From: Sacculina carcini
Lineage: Eukaryota; Arthropoda; Thecostraca; Sacculinidae
NCBI GenBank assembly: GCA_916048095.2
Contig: OU696576.1
Location: forward strand, 10,455,988 to 10,519,987
DNA length: 64,000 bases
Reading direction: 5' to 3'
Shown here piece by piece: positions 27,528 through 42,227 of the stretch (its first letter is position 1; every line of letters starts with the position of its first letter). The notes below the pieces were generated by a model. That model did not search any database, had not been told where the DNA came from, and saw nothing but the letters and a program-made list of their open reading frames with translations. The position numbers and the translations under genes were made by a program.

Positions 27528-29348
27528 ACACTTAGGTAACACTTAGGTAACACTTAGGTAACACTTAGGTAACACTTAGGTAACACTTAGGTAACACTTA
27601 GGTAACACTTAGGTAACACTTAGGTAACACTTAGGTAACACTTAGGTAACACTTAGGTAACACTTGGGTAACACTTGGGTAACACTTAGGGCACACTTGG
27701 GTAAAAGTTAGGGTACACTTAGGTAACACTTAGGGCACACTTAGGTAACACTTAGGGCACACTTAGGTAACACTTAGGGCACACTTAGGTTACACTTAGG
27801 GCACACTTAGGGCACACTTAGATAACACTTAGGGCACACTTAGGTAACACTTAGGTAACACTTAGGTAACACTTAGGTAACACTTAGGTAACACTTAGGG
27901 CACACTTAGGTAACACTTAGGGCACACTTAGGTAACACTTATGGCACACTTAGGTAACACTTAGGTAACACTTAGGTAACACTTGGGTAACACTTAGGTA
28001 ACACTTAGGTAACACTTAGGTAACACTTGGGCTACACTTAGGTAACACTTAGGGCACACTTAGGTAACACTTAGGGTACACTTAGGTAACACTTAGGCTA
28101 CACTTAGGTAACACTTAGGTAACACTTATGTAACACTTAGGTAACACTTAGGTAACACTTAGGTAACACTTAGGTAACACTTAGGTAACACTTAGGTAAC
28201 ACTTAGGTAACACTTAGGTAACACTTATGTAACACTTAGGTAACACTTAGGTAACACTTGGGTAACACTTGGGTAACACTTAGGGCACACTTGGGTAAAA
28301 GTTAGGGTACACTTAGGTAACACTTAGGGCACACTTAGGTAACACTTAGGGCACACTTAGGTAACACTTAGGGCACACTTAGGTAACACTTAGGGCACAC
28401 TTAGGTAACACTTAGGGCACACTTAGGTAACACTTAGGGCACACTTAGGTAACACTTAGGGCACACGTAGGTAACACTTAGGGCACACTTAGGTAACACT
28501 TAGGGCACACTTAGGTAACACTTAGGGCACACTTAGGTTACACTTAGGGCACACTTAGATCACACTTAGATAACACTTAGGGCACACTTAGGTAACACTT
28601 AGGTAACACTTAGGTAACACTTAGGTAACACTTAGGTAACACTTAGGTAACACTTAGGGCACACTTAGGTTACACTTAGGGCACACTTAGGGCACACTTA
28701 GATAACACTTAGGGCACACTTAGGTAACACTTAGGTAACACTTAGGTAACACTTAGGTAACACTTAGGGCACACTTAGGTAACACTTAGGGCACACTTAG
28801 GTAACACTTAGGGCACACTTAGGTAACACTTAGGGCACACTTAGGTAACACTTAGGGCACACGTAGGTAACACTTAGGGCACACTTAGGTAACACTTAGG
28901 GCACACTTAGGTAACACTTAGGGCACACTTAGGTTACACTTAGGGCACACTTAGGGCACACTTAGATAACACTTAGGGCACACTTAGGTAACACTTAGGT
29001 AACACTTAGGTAACACTTAGGTAACACTTAGGTAACACTTAGGGCACACTTAGGTAACACTTAGGGCACACTTAGGTAACACTTATGGCACACTTAGGTA
29101 ACACTTAGGTAACACTTAGGTAACACTTGGGTAACACTTAGGTAACACTTAGGTAACACTTAGGTAACACTTAGGGTACACTTAGGTAACACTTGGGCTA
29201 CACTTAGGTAACACTTAGGGCACACTTAGGTAACACTTAGGGCACACTTAGGGCACACTTAGGGCACACTTAGGTAACACTTAGGTAACACTTAGGTAAC
29301 ACTTAGGGCACACTTAGGTAACACTTAGGTAACACTTAGGTAACACTT
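27528..29348. repeat. 1,821-bp segment nearly identical to 42,228-44,048
   Basis: I compared this line by line with the segment 14,700 bp downstream and found one difference: G at 28,306 against A at 43,006, which turns AAAGTTAGGGT into AAAGTTAGAGT there. The match starts after ACACTTATGTA/ACACTTATGGC differ near 27,526 and stops at 29,349, where A units face ACACTTGGGTA. It includes several AAAGTTAGGGT units and ACACTTAGATC (28,551/43,251). Confidence 0.9.
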
Positions 29349-30156
29349 AGGGCACACTTAGGTAACACTTAGGGCACACTTAGGTTACACTTAGGGCACA
29401 CTTAGGGCACACTTAGATAACACTTAGGGCACACTTAGGTAACACTTAGGTAACACTTAGGTAACACTTAGGTAACACTTAGGTAACACTTAGGTAACAC
29501 TTAGGTAACACTTAGGTAACACTTAGGTAACACTTAGGTAACACTTATGTAACACTTAGGTAACACTTAGGTAACACTTGGGTAACACTTGGGTAACACT
29601 TAGGGCACACTTGGGTAAAAGTTAGGGTACACTTAGGTAACACTTAGGGCACACTTAGGTAACACTTAGGGCACACTTAGGTAACACTTAGGGCACACTT
29701 AGGTAACACTTAGGGCACACTTAGGTAACACTTAGGGCACACTTAGGTAACACTTAGGGCACACTTAGGTAACACTTAGGGCACACGTAGGTAACACTTA
29801 GGGCACACTTAGGTAACACTTAGGGCACACTTAGGTAACACTTAGGGCACACTTAGGTTACACTTAGGGCACACTTAGGGCACACTTAGATAACACTTAG
29901 GGCACACTTAGGTAACACTTAGGTAACACTTAGGTAACACTTAGGTAACACTTAGGTAACACTTAGGTAACACTTAGGGCACACTTAGGTTACACTTAGG
30001 GCACACTTAGGGCACACTTAGATAACACTTAGGGCACACTTAGGTAACACTTAGGTAACACTTAGGTAACACTTAGGTAACACTTAGGTAACACTTAGGT
30101 AACACTTAGGGCACACTTAGGTAACACTTATGGCACACTTAGGTAACACTTAGGTA

Positions 30157-30310
30157 ACACTTAAGTAACACTTGGGTAACACTTAGGTAACACTTAGGTA
30201 ACACTTAGGTAACACTTAGGGTACACTTAGGCTACACTTAGGTAACACTTAGGGCACACTTAGGTAACACTTAGGTAACACTTAGGTAACACTTAGGGCA
30301 CACGTAGGGC
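30157..30310. repeat. ACACTTAAGTA ... ACACGTAGGGC module, copy 2
   Basis: Same two rare units 143 bp apart (30,157 and 30,300). The register slip TT lies 598 bp after the module start. Confidence 0.85.
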
Positions 30311-30750
30311 ACACTTAGGTAACACTTAGGGCACACTTAGGTAACACTTAGGTAACACTTAGGTAACACTTAGGCTACACTTAGGTAACACTTAGGGCAC
30401 ACTTAGGTAACACTTAGGGCACACTTAGGGCACACTTAGGTAACACTTAGGGCACACTTAGGTAACACTTAGGTAACACTTAGGTAACACTTAGGGCACA
30501 CTTAGGTAACACTTAGGTAACACTTATGTAACACTTAGGTAACACTTAGGTAACACTTAGGTAACACTTAGGTAACACTTAGGTAACACTTAGGTAACAC
30601 TTAGGTAACACTTAGGTAACACTTAGGTAACACTTAGGTTACACTTAGGGCACACTTAGGGCACACTTAGATAACACTTAGGGCACACTTAGGTAACACT
30701 TAGGTAACACTTAGGTAACACTTAGGTAACACTTAGGTAACACTTGGGTA

Positions 30751-30766
30751 ACACTTACACTTAGGT
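30751..30766. repeat. Register slip, copy 2
   Basis: Identical 16-base lesion; register moves from 6 to 0 modulo 11. ACATTTAGGGC lies at 31,119 (+364), GCACTTAGGTA at 31,614 (+859), AAAGTTAGGGT at 32,108 (+1,353) and AAAGTTAGGGC at 32,317 (+1,562). Each is one unit farther than in copy 1, so a single unit was gained between the slip and ACATTTAGGGC. Confidence 0.92.
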
Positions 30767-33230
30767 ACACTTAGGTAACACTTAGGGCACACGTAGGTAA
30801 CACTTAGGGCACACTTAGGTAACACTTAGGGCACACTTAGGTAACACTTAGGGCACACTTAGGTTACACTTAGGGCACACTTAGGGCACACTTAGATAAC
30901 ACTTAGGGCACACTTAGGTAACACTTAGGTAACACTTAGGTAACACTTAGGTAACACTTAGGTAACACTTAGGTAACACTTAGGTAACACTTAGGTAACA
31001 CTTAGGTAACACTTAGGTAACACTTAGGTAACACTTAGATAACACTTGGGTAACACTTAGGTAACACTTGGGTAACACTTAGGTAACACTTAGGTAACAC
31101 TTAGGGTACACTTAGGTAACATTTAGGGCACACTTAGGTAACACTTAGGGCACACTTAGGTAACACTTAGGGCACACTTAGGGCACACTTAGGGCACACT
31201 TAGGTTACACTTAGGTAACACTTAGGTAACACTTAGGGCACACTTAGGGCACACTTAGGGCAAACTTAGGGCACACTTAGGTAAAACTTAGGGCACACTT
31301 AGGTAACACTTAGGGCACACTTAGGGCACACTTAGGGCAAACTTGGGTAACACTTAGGTAACACTTAGGTAACACTTAGGTAACACTTAGGCTACACTTA
31401 GGTAACACTTAGGGCACACTTAGGTAACACTTAGGTAACACTTAGGTAACACTTAGGGCACACTTAGGGCACACTTAGGTAACACTTAGGTAACACTTAG
31501 GTAACACTTAGGTAACACTTAGGGCACACTTAGGTAACACTTAGGGCACACTTAGGTAACACTTAGGTAACACTTAGGTAACACTTAGGTAACACTTAGG
31601 TAACACTTAGGTAGCACTTAGGTAACACTTAGGTAACACTTAGGGCACACTTAGGTAACACTTAGGGCACACTTAGGTAACACTTAGGGCACACTTAGGT
31701 AACACTTAGGGCACACTTAGGTAACACTTAGGGCACACTTAGGTAACACTTAGGGCACACTTAGGTAACACTTAGGGCACACTTAGGTAACACTTAGGGC
31801 ACACTTAGGTTACACTTAGGGCACACTTAGGGCACACTTAGATAACACTTAGGGCACACTTAGGTAACACTTAGGTAACACTTAGGTAACACTTAGGTAA
31901 CACTTAGGTAACACTTAGGTAACACTTAGGTAACACTTAGGTTACACTTAGGGCACACTTAGGGCACACTTAGATAACACTTAGGGCACACTTAGGTAAC
32001 ACTTAGGTAACACTTAGGTAACACTTAGGTAACACTTAGGTAACACTTAGGTAACACTTAGGTAACACTTGGGTAACACTTGGGTAACACTTAGGGCACA
32101 CTTGGGTAAAAGTTAGGGTACACTTAGGTAACACTTAGGGCACACTTAGGTAACACTTAGGGCACACTTAGGTAACACTTAGGGCACACTTAGGTTACAC
32201 TTAGGGCACACTTAGGGCACACTTAGATAACACTTAGGGCACACTTAGGTAACACTTATGGCACACTTAGGTAACACTTGGGTAACACTTGGGTAACACT
32301 TAGGGCACACTTGGGTAAAAGTTAGGGCACACTTAGGTAACACTTATGGCACACTTAGGTAACACTTAGGTAACACTTAGGTAACACTTAGGTAACACTT
32401 AGGTAACACTTAGGTAACACTTAGGTAACACTTAGGTAACACTTAGGTAACACTTAGGTAACACTTAGGTAACACTTAGGTAACACTTGGGTAACACTTG
32501 GGTAACACTTAGGGCACACTTGGGTAAAAGTTAGGGTACACTTAGGTAACACTTAGGGCACACTTAGGTAACACTTAGGGCACACTTAGGTAACACTTAG
32601 GGCACACTTAGGTTACACTTAGGGCACACTTAGGGCACACTTAGATAACACTTAGGGCACACTTAGGTAACACTTAGGTAACACTTAGGTAACACTTAGG
32701 TAACACTTAGGTAACACTTAGGGCACACTTAGGTAACACTTAGGGCACACTTAGGTAACACTTATGGCACACTTAGGTAACACTTAGGTAACACTTAGGT
32801 AACACTTGGGTAACACTTAGGTAACACTTAGGTAACACTTAGGTAACACTTGGGCTACACTTAGGTAACACTTAGGGCACACTTAGGTAACACTTAGGGC
32901 ACACTTAGGGCACACTTAGGTAACACTTAGGGCACACTTAGGTAACACTTAGGTAACACTTAGGTAACACTTAGGGCACACTTAGGTAACACTTAGGTAA
33001 CACTTATGTAACACTTAGGTAACACTTAGGTAACACTTAGGTAACACTTAGGTAACACTTAGGTAACACTTAGGTAACACTTAGGTAACACTTAGGTAAC
33101 ACTTAGGTAACACTTAGGTTACACTTAGGGCACACTTAGGGCACACTTAGATAACACTTAGGGCACACTTAGGTAACACTTAGGTAACACTTAGGTAACA
33201 CTTAGGTAACACTTAGGTAACACTTGGGTA

Positions 33231-33246
33231 ACACTTACACTTAGGT
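33231..33246. repeat. Register slip, copy 3
   Basis: Identical lesion; register 0 to 5. Landmarks follow at +353 (33,588), +848 (34,083), +1,342 (34,577) and +1,551 (34,786), the same as in copy 1. No ACACTTAAGTA module precedes it within 700 bp. Confidence 0.92.
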
Positions 33247-36200
33247 ACACTTAGGTAACACTTAGGGCACACGTAGGTAACACTTAGGGCACACTTAGGT
33301 AACACTTAGGGCACACTTAGGTAACACTTAGGGCACACTTAGGTTACACTTAGGGCACACTTAGGGCACACTTAGATAACACTTAGGGCACACTTAGGTA
33401 ACACTTAGGTAACACTTAGGTAACACTTAGGTAACACTTAGGTAACACTTAGGGCACACTTAGGTAACACTTAGGGCACACTTAGGTAACACTTATGGCA
33501 CACTTAGATAACACTTGGGTAACACTTAGGTAACACTTGGGTAACACTTAGGTAACACTTAGGTAACACTTAGGGTACACTTAGGTAACATTTAGGGCAC
33601 ACTTAGGTAACACTTAGGGCACACTTAGGTAACACTTAGGGCACACTTAGGGCACACTTAGGGCACACTTAGGTTACACTTAGGTAACACTTAGGTAACA
33701 CTTAGGGCACACTTAGGGCACACTTAGGGCAAACTTAGGGCACACTTAGGTAAAACTTAGGGCACACTTAGGTAACACTTAGGGCACACTTAGGGCACAC
33801 TTAGGGCAAACTTGGGTAACACTTAGGTAACACTTAGGTAACACTTAGGTAACACTTAGGCTACACTTAGGTAACACTTAGGGCACACTTAGGTAACACT
33901 TAGGTAACACTTAGGTAACACTTAGGGCACACTTAGGGCACACTTAGGTAACACTTAGGTAACACTTAGGTAACACTTAGGTAACACTTAGGGCACACTT
34001 AGGTAACACTTAGGGCACACTTAGGTAACACTTAGGTAACACTTAGGTAACACTTAGGTAACACTTAGGTAACACTTAGGTAGCACTTAGGTAACACTTA
34101 GGTAACACTTAGGGCACACTTAGGTAACACTTAGGGCACACTTAGGTAACACTTAGGGCACACTTAGGTAACACTTAGGGCACACTTAGGTAACACTTAG
34201 GGCACACTTAGGTAACACTTAGGGCACACTTAGGTAACACTTAGGGCACACTTAGGTAACACTTAGGGCACACTTAGGTTACACTTAGGGCACACTTAGG
34301 GCACACTTAGATAACACTTAGGGCACACTTAGGTAACACTTAGGTAACACTTAGGTAACACTTAGGTAACACTTAGGTAACACTTAGGTAACACTTAGGT
34401 AACACTTAGGTTACACTTAGGGCACACTTAGGGCACACTTAGATAACACTTAGGGCACACTTAGGTAACACTTAGGTAACACTTAGGTAACACTTAGGTA
34501 ACACTTAGGTAACACTTAGGTAACACTTAGGTAACACTTGGGTAACACTTGGGTAACACTTAGGGCACACTTGGGTAAAAGTTAGGGTACACTTAGGTAA
34601 CACTTAGGGCACACTTAGGTAACACTTAGGGCACACTTAGGTAACACTTAGGGCACACTTAGGTTACACTTAGGGCACACTTAGGGCACACTTAGATAAC
34701 ACTTAGGGCACACTTAGGTAACACTTATGGCACACTTAGGTAACACTTGGGTAACACTTGGGTAACACTTAGGGCACACTTGGGTAAAAGTTAGGGCACA
34801 CTTAGGTAACACTTATGGCACACTTAGGTAACACTTAGGTAACACTTAGGTAACACTTAGGTAACACTTAGGTAACACTTAGGTAACACTTAGGTAACAC
34901 TTAGGTAACACTTAGGTAACACTTAGGTAACACTTAGGTAACACTTAGGTAACACTTGGGTAACACTTGGGTAACACTTAGGGCACACTTGGGTAAAAGT
35001 TAGGGTACACTTAGGTAACACTTAGGGCACACTTAGGTAACACTTAGGGCACACTTAGGTAACACTTAGGGCACACTTAGGTAACACTTAGGGCACACTT
35101 AGGGCACACTTAGATAACACTTAGGGCACACTTAGGTAACACTTAGGTAACACTTAGGTAACACTTAGGTAACACTTAGGTAACACTTAGGGCACACTTA
35201 GGTAACACTTAGGGCACACTTAGGTAACACTTATGGCACACTTAGGTAACACTTAGGTAACACTTAGGTAACACTTGGGTAACACTTAGGTAACACTTAG
35301 GTAACACTTAGGTAACACTTAGGGCACACTTAGGTAACACTTAGGGCACACTTAGGTAACACTTAGGGTACACTTAGGTAACACTTAGGCTACACTTAGG
35401 TAACACTTAGGTAACACTTATGTAACACTTAGGTAACACTTAGGTAACACTTAGGTAACACTTAGGTAACACTTAGGTAACACTTAGGTAACACTTAGGT
35501 AACACTTAGGTAACACTTATGTAACACTTAGGTAACACTTAGGTAACACTTGGGTAACACTTGGGTAACACTTAGGGCACACTTGGGTAAAAGTTAGGGT
35601 ACACTTAGGTAACACTTAGGGCACACTTAGGTAACACTTAGGGCACACTTAGGTAACACTTAGGGCACACTTAGGTAACACTTAGGGCACACTTAGGTAA
35701 CACTTAGGGCACACTTAGGTAACACTTAGGGCACACTTAGGTAACACTTAGGGCACACGTAGGTAACACTTAGGGCACACTTAGGTAACACTTAGGGCAC
35801 ACTTAGGTAACACTTAGGGCACACTTAGGTTACACTTAGGGCACACTTAGATCACACTTAGATAACACTTAGGGCACACTTAGGTAACACTTAGGTAACA
35901 CTTAGGTAACACTTAGGTAACACTTAGGTAACACTTAGGTAACACTTAGGGCACACTTAGGTTACACTTAGGGCACACTTAGGGCACACTTAGATAACAC
36001 TTAGGGCACACTTAGGTAACACTTAGGTAACACTTAGGTAACACTTAGGTAACACTTAGGGCACACTTAGGTAACACTTAGGGCACACTTAGGTAACACT
36101 TAGGGCACACTTAGGTAACACTTAGGGCACACTTAGGTAACACTTAGGGCACACGTAGGTAACACTTAGGGCACACTTAGGTAACACTTAGGGCACACTT

Positions 36201-37019
36201 AGGTAACACTTAGGGCACACTTAGGTTACACTTAGGGCACACTTAGGGCACACTTAGATAACACTTAGGGCACACTTAGGTAACACTTAGGTAACACTTA
36301 GGTAACACTTAGGTAACACTTAGGTAACACTTAGGGCACACTTAGGTAACACTTAGGGCACACTTAGGTAACACTTATGGCACACTTAGGTAACACTTAG
36401 GTAACACTTAGGTAACACTTGGGTAACACTTAGGTAACACTTAGGTAACACTTAGGTAACACTTAGGGTACACTTAGGTAACACTTGGGCTACACTTAGG
36501 TAACACTTAGGGCACACTTAGGTAACACTTAGGGCACACTTAGGGCACACTTAGGGCACACTTAGGTAACACTTAGGTAACACTTAGGTAACACTTAGGG
36601 CACACTTAGGTAACACTTAGGTAACACTTAGGTTACACTTAGGGCACACTTAGGGCACACTTAGATAACACTTAGGGCACACTTAGGTAACACTTAGGTA
36701 ACACTTAGGTAACACTTAGGTAACACTTAGGTAACACTTAGGTAACACTTAGGTAACACTTAGGTTACACTTAGGGCACACTTAGGGCACACTTAGATAA
36801 CACTTAGGGCACACTTAGGTAACACTTAGGTAACACTTAGGTAACACTTAGGTAACACTTAGGTAACACTTAGGTAACACTTAGGTAACACTTAGGTAAC
36901 ACTTAGGTTACACTTAGGGCACACTTAGGGCACACTTAGATAACACTTAGGGCACACTTAGGTAACACTTAGGTAACACTTAGGTAACACTTAGGTAACA
37001 CTTAGGTAACACTTGGGTA

Positions 37020-37035
37020 ACACTTACACTTAGGT
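37020..37035. repeat. Register slip, copy 4
   Basis: Identical lesion; register 5 to 10. Landmarks follow at +353 (37,377), +848 (37,872), +1,342 (38,366) and +1,551 (38,575). The spacing from copy 3 is 3,789 bp, a direct super-repeat of about 344 units. Confidence 0.92.
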
Positions 37036-38289
37036 ACACTTAGGTAACACTTAGGGCACACGTAGGTAACACTTAGGGCACACTTAGGTAACACTTAGGG
37101 CACACTTAGGTAACACTTAGGGCACACTTAGGTTACACTTAGGGCACACTTAGGGCACACTTAGATAACACTTAGGGCACACTTAGGTAACACTTAGGTA
37201 ACACTTAGGTAACACTTAGGTAACACTTAGGTAACACTTAGGGCACACTTAGGTAACACTTAGGGCACACTTAGGTAACACTTATGGCACACTTAGATAA
37301 CACTTGGGTAACACTTAGGTAACACTTGGGTAACACTTAGGTAACACTTAGGTAACACTTAGGGTACACTTAGGTAACATTTAGGGCACACTTAGGTAAC
37401 ACTTAGGGCACACTTAGGTAACACTTAGGGCACACTTAGGGCACACTTAGGGCACACTTAGGTTACACTTAGGTAACACTTAGGTAACACTTAGGGCACA
37501 CTTAGGGCACACTTAGGGCAAACTTAGGGCACACTTAGGTAAAACTTAGGGCACACTTAGGTAACACTTAGGGCACACTTAGGGCACACTTAGGGCAAAC
37601 TTGGGTAACACTTAGGTAACACTTAGGTAACACTTAGGTAACACTTAGGCTACACTTAGGTAACACTTAGGGCACACTTAGGTAACACTTAGGTAACACT
37701 TAGGTAACACTTAGGGCACACTTAGGGCACACTTAGGTAACACTTAGGTAACACTTAGGTAACACTTAGGTAACACTTAGGGCACACTTAGGTAACACTT
37801 AGGGCACACTTAGGTAACACTTAGGTAACACTTAGGTAACACTTAGGTAACACTTAGGTAACACTTAGGTAGCACTTAGGTAACACTTAGGTAACACTTA
37901 GGGCACACTTAGGTAACACTTAGGGCACACTTAGGTAACACTTAGGGCACACTTAGGTAACACTTAGGGCACACTTAGGTAACACTTAGGGCACACTTAG
38001 GTAACACTTAGGGCACACTTAGGTAACACTTAGGGCACACTTAGGTAACACTTAGGGCACACTTAGGTTACACTTAGGGCACACTTAGGGCACACTTAGA
38101 TAACACTTAGGGCACACTTAGGTAACACTTAGGTAACACTTAGGTAACACTTAGGTAACACTTAGGTAACACTTAGGTAACACTTAGGTAACACTTAGGT
38201 TACACTTAGGGCACACTTAGGGCACACTTAGATAACACTTAGGGCACACTTAGGTAACACTTAGGTAACACTTAGGTAACACTTAGGTA

Positions 38290-39197
38290 ACACTTAGGTA
38301 ACACTTAGGTAACACTTAGGTAACACTTGGGTAACACTTGGGTAACACTTAGGGCACACTTGGGTAAAAGTTAGGGTACACTTAGGTAACACTTAGGGCA
38401 CACTTAGGTAACACTTAGGGCACACTTAGGTAACACTTAGGGCACACTTAGGTTACACTTAGGGCACACTTAGGGCACACTTAGATAACACTTAGGGCAC
38501 ACTTAGGTAACACTTATGGCACACTTAGGTAACACTTGGGTAACACTTGGGTAACACTTAGGGCACACTTGGGTAAAAGTTAGGGCACACTTAGGTAACA
38601 CTTATGGCACACTTAGGTAACACTTAGGTAACACTTAGGTAACACTTAGGTAACACTTAGGGTACACTTAGGTAACACTTAGGCTACACTTAGGTAACAC
38701 TTAGGCTACACTTAGGTAACACTTAGGTAACACTTATGTAACACTTAGGTAACACTTAGGTAACACTTAGGTAACACTTAGGTAACACTTAGGTAACACT
38801 TAGGTAACACTTAGGTAACACTTAGGTAACACTTAGGTAACACTTAGGTAACACTTAGGTAACACTTAGGTAACACTTGGGTAACACTTGGGTAACACTT
38901 AGGGCACACTTGGGTAAAAGTTAGGGTACACTTAGGTAACACTTAGGGCACACTTAGGTAACACTTAGGGCACACTTAGGTAACACTTAGGGCACACTTA
39001 GGTTACACTTAGGGCACACTTAGGGCACACTTAGATAACACTTAGGGCACACTTAGGTAACACTTAGGTAACACTTAGGTAACACTTAGGTAACACTTAG
39101 GTAACACTTAGGGCACACTTAGGTAACACTTAGGGCACACTTAGGTAACACTTATGGCACACTTAGGTAACACTTAGGTAACACTTAGGTAACACTT
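38290..39197. repeat. 908-bp segment identical to 44,010-44,917
   Basis: Read line by line against the segment at +5,720 bp (520 units) with no difference seen. It includes AAAGTTAGGGT at 38,366 and 38,916 and AAAGTTAGGGC at 38,575. It ends where ACACTTAGGCT here faces ACACTTGGGTA there (39,198/44,918). Confidence 0.88.
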
Positions 39198-40989
39198 AGG
39201 CTACACTTAGGTAACACTTAGGTAACACTTATGTAACACTTAGGTAACACTTAGGTAACACTTAGGTAACACTTAGGTAACACTTAGGTAACACTTAGGT
39301 AACACTTAGGTAACACTTAGGTAACACTTATGTAACACTTAGGTAACACTTAGGTAACACTTGGGTAACACTTGGGTAACACTTAGGGCACACTTGGGTA
39401 AAAGTTAGGGTACACTTAGGTAACACTTAGGGCACACTTAGGTAACACTTAGGGCACACTTAGGTAACACTTAGGGCACACTTAGGTAACACTTAGGGCA
39501 CACTTAGGTAACACTTAGGGCACACTTAGGTAACACTTAGGGCACACTTAGGTAACACTTAGGGCACACGTAGGTAACACTTAGGGCACACTTAGGTAAC
39601 ACTTAGGGCACACTTAGGTAACACTTAGGGCACACTTAGGTTACACTTAGGGCACACTTAGATCACACTTAGATAACACTTAGGGCACACTTAGGTAACA
39701 CTTAGGTAACACTTAGGTAACACTTAGGTAACACTTAGGTAACACTTAGGTAACACTTAGGTAACACTTAGGGCACACTTAGGTTACACTTAGGGCACAC
39801 TTAGGGCACACTTAGATAACACTTAGGGCACACTTAGGTAACACTTAGGTAACACTTAGGTAACACTTAGGTAACACTTAGGGCACACTTAGGTAACACT
39901 TAGGGCACACTTAGGTAACACTTAGGGCACACTTAGGTAACACTTAGGGCACACTTAGGTAACACTTAGGGCACACGTAGGTAACACTTAGGGCACACTT
40001 AGGTAACACTTAGGGCACACTTAGGTAACACTTAGGGCACACTTAGGTTACACTTAGGGCACACTTAGGGCACACTTAGATAACACTTAGGGCACACTTA
40101 GGTAACACTTAGGTAACACTTAGGTAACACTTAGGTAACACTTAGGTAACACTTAGGGCACACTTAGGTAACACTTAGGGCACACTTAGGTAACACTTAT
40201 GGCACACTTAGGTAACACTTAGGTAACACTTAGGTAACACTTGGGTAACACTTAGGTAACACTTAGGTAACACTTAGGTAACACTTAGGGTACACTTAGG
40301 TAACACTTGGGCTACACTTAGGTAACACTTAGGGCACACTTAGGTAACACTTAGGGCACACTTAGGGCACACTTAGGGCACACTTAGGTAACACTTAGGT
40401 AACACTTAGGTAACACTTAGGGCACACTTAGGTAACACTTAGGTAACACTTAGGTAACACTTAGGGCACACTTAGGTAACACTTAGGGCACACTTAGGTT
40501 ACACTTAGGGCACACTTAGGGCACACTTAGATAACACTTAGGGCACACTTAGGTAACACTTAGGTAACACTTAGGTAACACTTAGGTAACACTTAGGTAA
40601 CACTTAGGTAGCACTTAGGTAACACTTAGGTAACACTTAGGGCACACTTAGGTAACACTTAGGTAACACTTAGGTAACACTTAGGTAACACTTAGGTAAC
40701 ACTTAGGGCACACTTAGGTAACACTTAGGGCACACTTAGGTAACACTTATGGCACACTTAGGTAACACTTAGGTAACACTTAGGTAACACTTAGGTAACA
40801 CTTAGGGTACACTTAGGTAACACTTAGGCTACACTTAGGTAACACTTAGGTAACACTTATGTAACACTTAGGTAACACTTAGGTAACACTTAGGTAACAC
40901 TTAGGTAACACTTAGGTAACACTTAGGTAACACTTAGGTAACACTTAGGTAACACTTAGGTAACACTTAGGTAACACTTAGGGCACACT

Positions 40990-42227
40990 TAGGTAACACT
41001 TAGGGCACACTTAGGTAACACTTAGGGCACACTTAGGTAACACTTAGGGCACACTTAGGGCACACTTAGGGCACACTTAGGTTACACTTAGGTAACACTT
41101 AGGTAACACTTAGGGCACACTTAGGGCACACTTAGGGCAAACTTAGGGCACACTTAGGTAAAACTTAGGGCACACTTAGGTAACACTTAGGGCACACTTA
41201 GGGCACACTTAGGGCAAACTTGGGTAACACTTAGGTAACACTTAGGTAACACTTAGGTAACACTTAGGCTACACTTAGGTAACACTTAGGGCACACTTAG
41301 GTAACACTTAGGTAACACTTAGGTAACACTTAGGGCACACTTAGGGCACACTTAGGTAACACTTAGGTAACACTTAGGTAACACTTAGGTAACACTTAGG
41401 GCACACTTAGGTAACACTTAGGGCACACTTAGGTAACACTTAGGTAACACTTAGGTAACACTTAGGTAACACTTAGGTAACACTTAGGTAGCACTTAGGT
41501 AACACTTAGGTAACACTTAGGGCACACTTAGGTAACACTTAGGGCACACTTAGGTAACACTTAGGGCACACTTAGGTAACACTTAGGGCACACTTAGGTA
41601 ACACTTAGGGCACACTTAGGTAACACTTAGGGCACACTTAGGTAACACTTAGGGCACACTTAGGTAACACTTAGGGCACACTTAGGTTACACTTAGGGCA
41701 CACTTAGGGCACACTTAGATAACACTTAGGGCACACTTAGGTAACACTTAGGTAACACTTAGGTAACACTTAGGTAACACTTAGGTAACACTTAGGTAAC
41801 ACTTAGGTAACACTTAGGTTACACTTAGGGCACACTTAGGGCACACTTAGATAACACTTAGGGCACACTTAGGTAACACTTAGGTAACACTTAGGTAACA
41901 CTTAGGTAACACTTAGGTAACACTTAGGTAACACTTAGGTAACACTTGGGTAACACTTGGGTAACACTTAGGGCACACTTGGGTAAAAGTTAGGGTACAC
42001 TTAGGTAACACTTAGGGCACACTTAGGTAACACTTAGGGCACACTTAGGTAACACTTAGGGCACACTTAGGTTACACTTAGGGCACACTTAGGGCACACT
42101 TAGATAACACTTAGGGCACACTTAGGTAACACTTATGGCACACTTAGGTAACACTTGGGTAACACTTGGGTAACACTTAGGGCACACTTGGGTAAAAGTT
42201 AGGGCACACTTAGGTAACACTTATGGC
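40990..42227. repeat. Slip module lacking its head
   Basis: AAACTTAGGGC at 41,139, GCACTTAGGTA at 41,491 and AAAGTTAGGGC at 42,194 have the mutual spacing of the slip modules (positions +496, +848 and +1,551 of a virtual slip at 40,643). The slip itself and ACATTTAGGGC are absent. The sequence before about 40,990 belongs to a different module (GCACTTAGGTA at 40,611 in another context). This is a recombination junction that removed roughly the first 350 bp of the module. Confidence 0.75.
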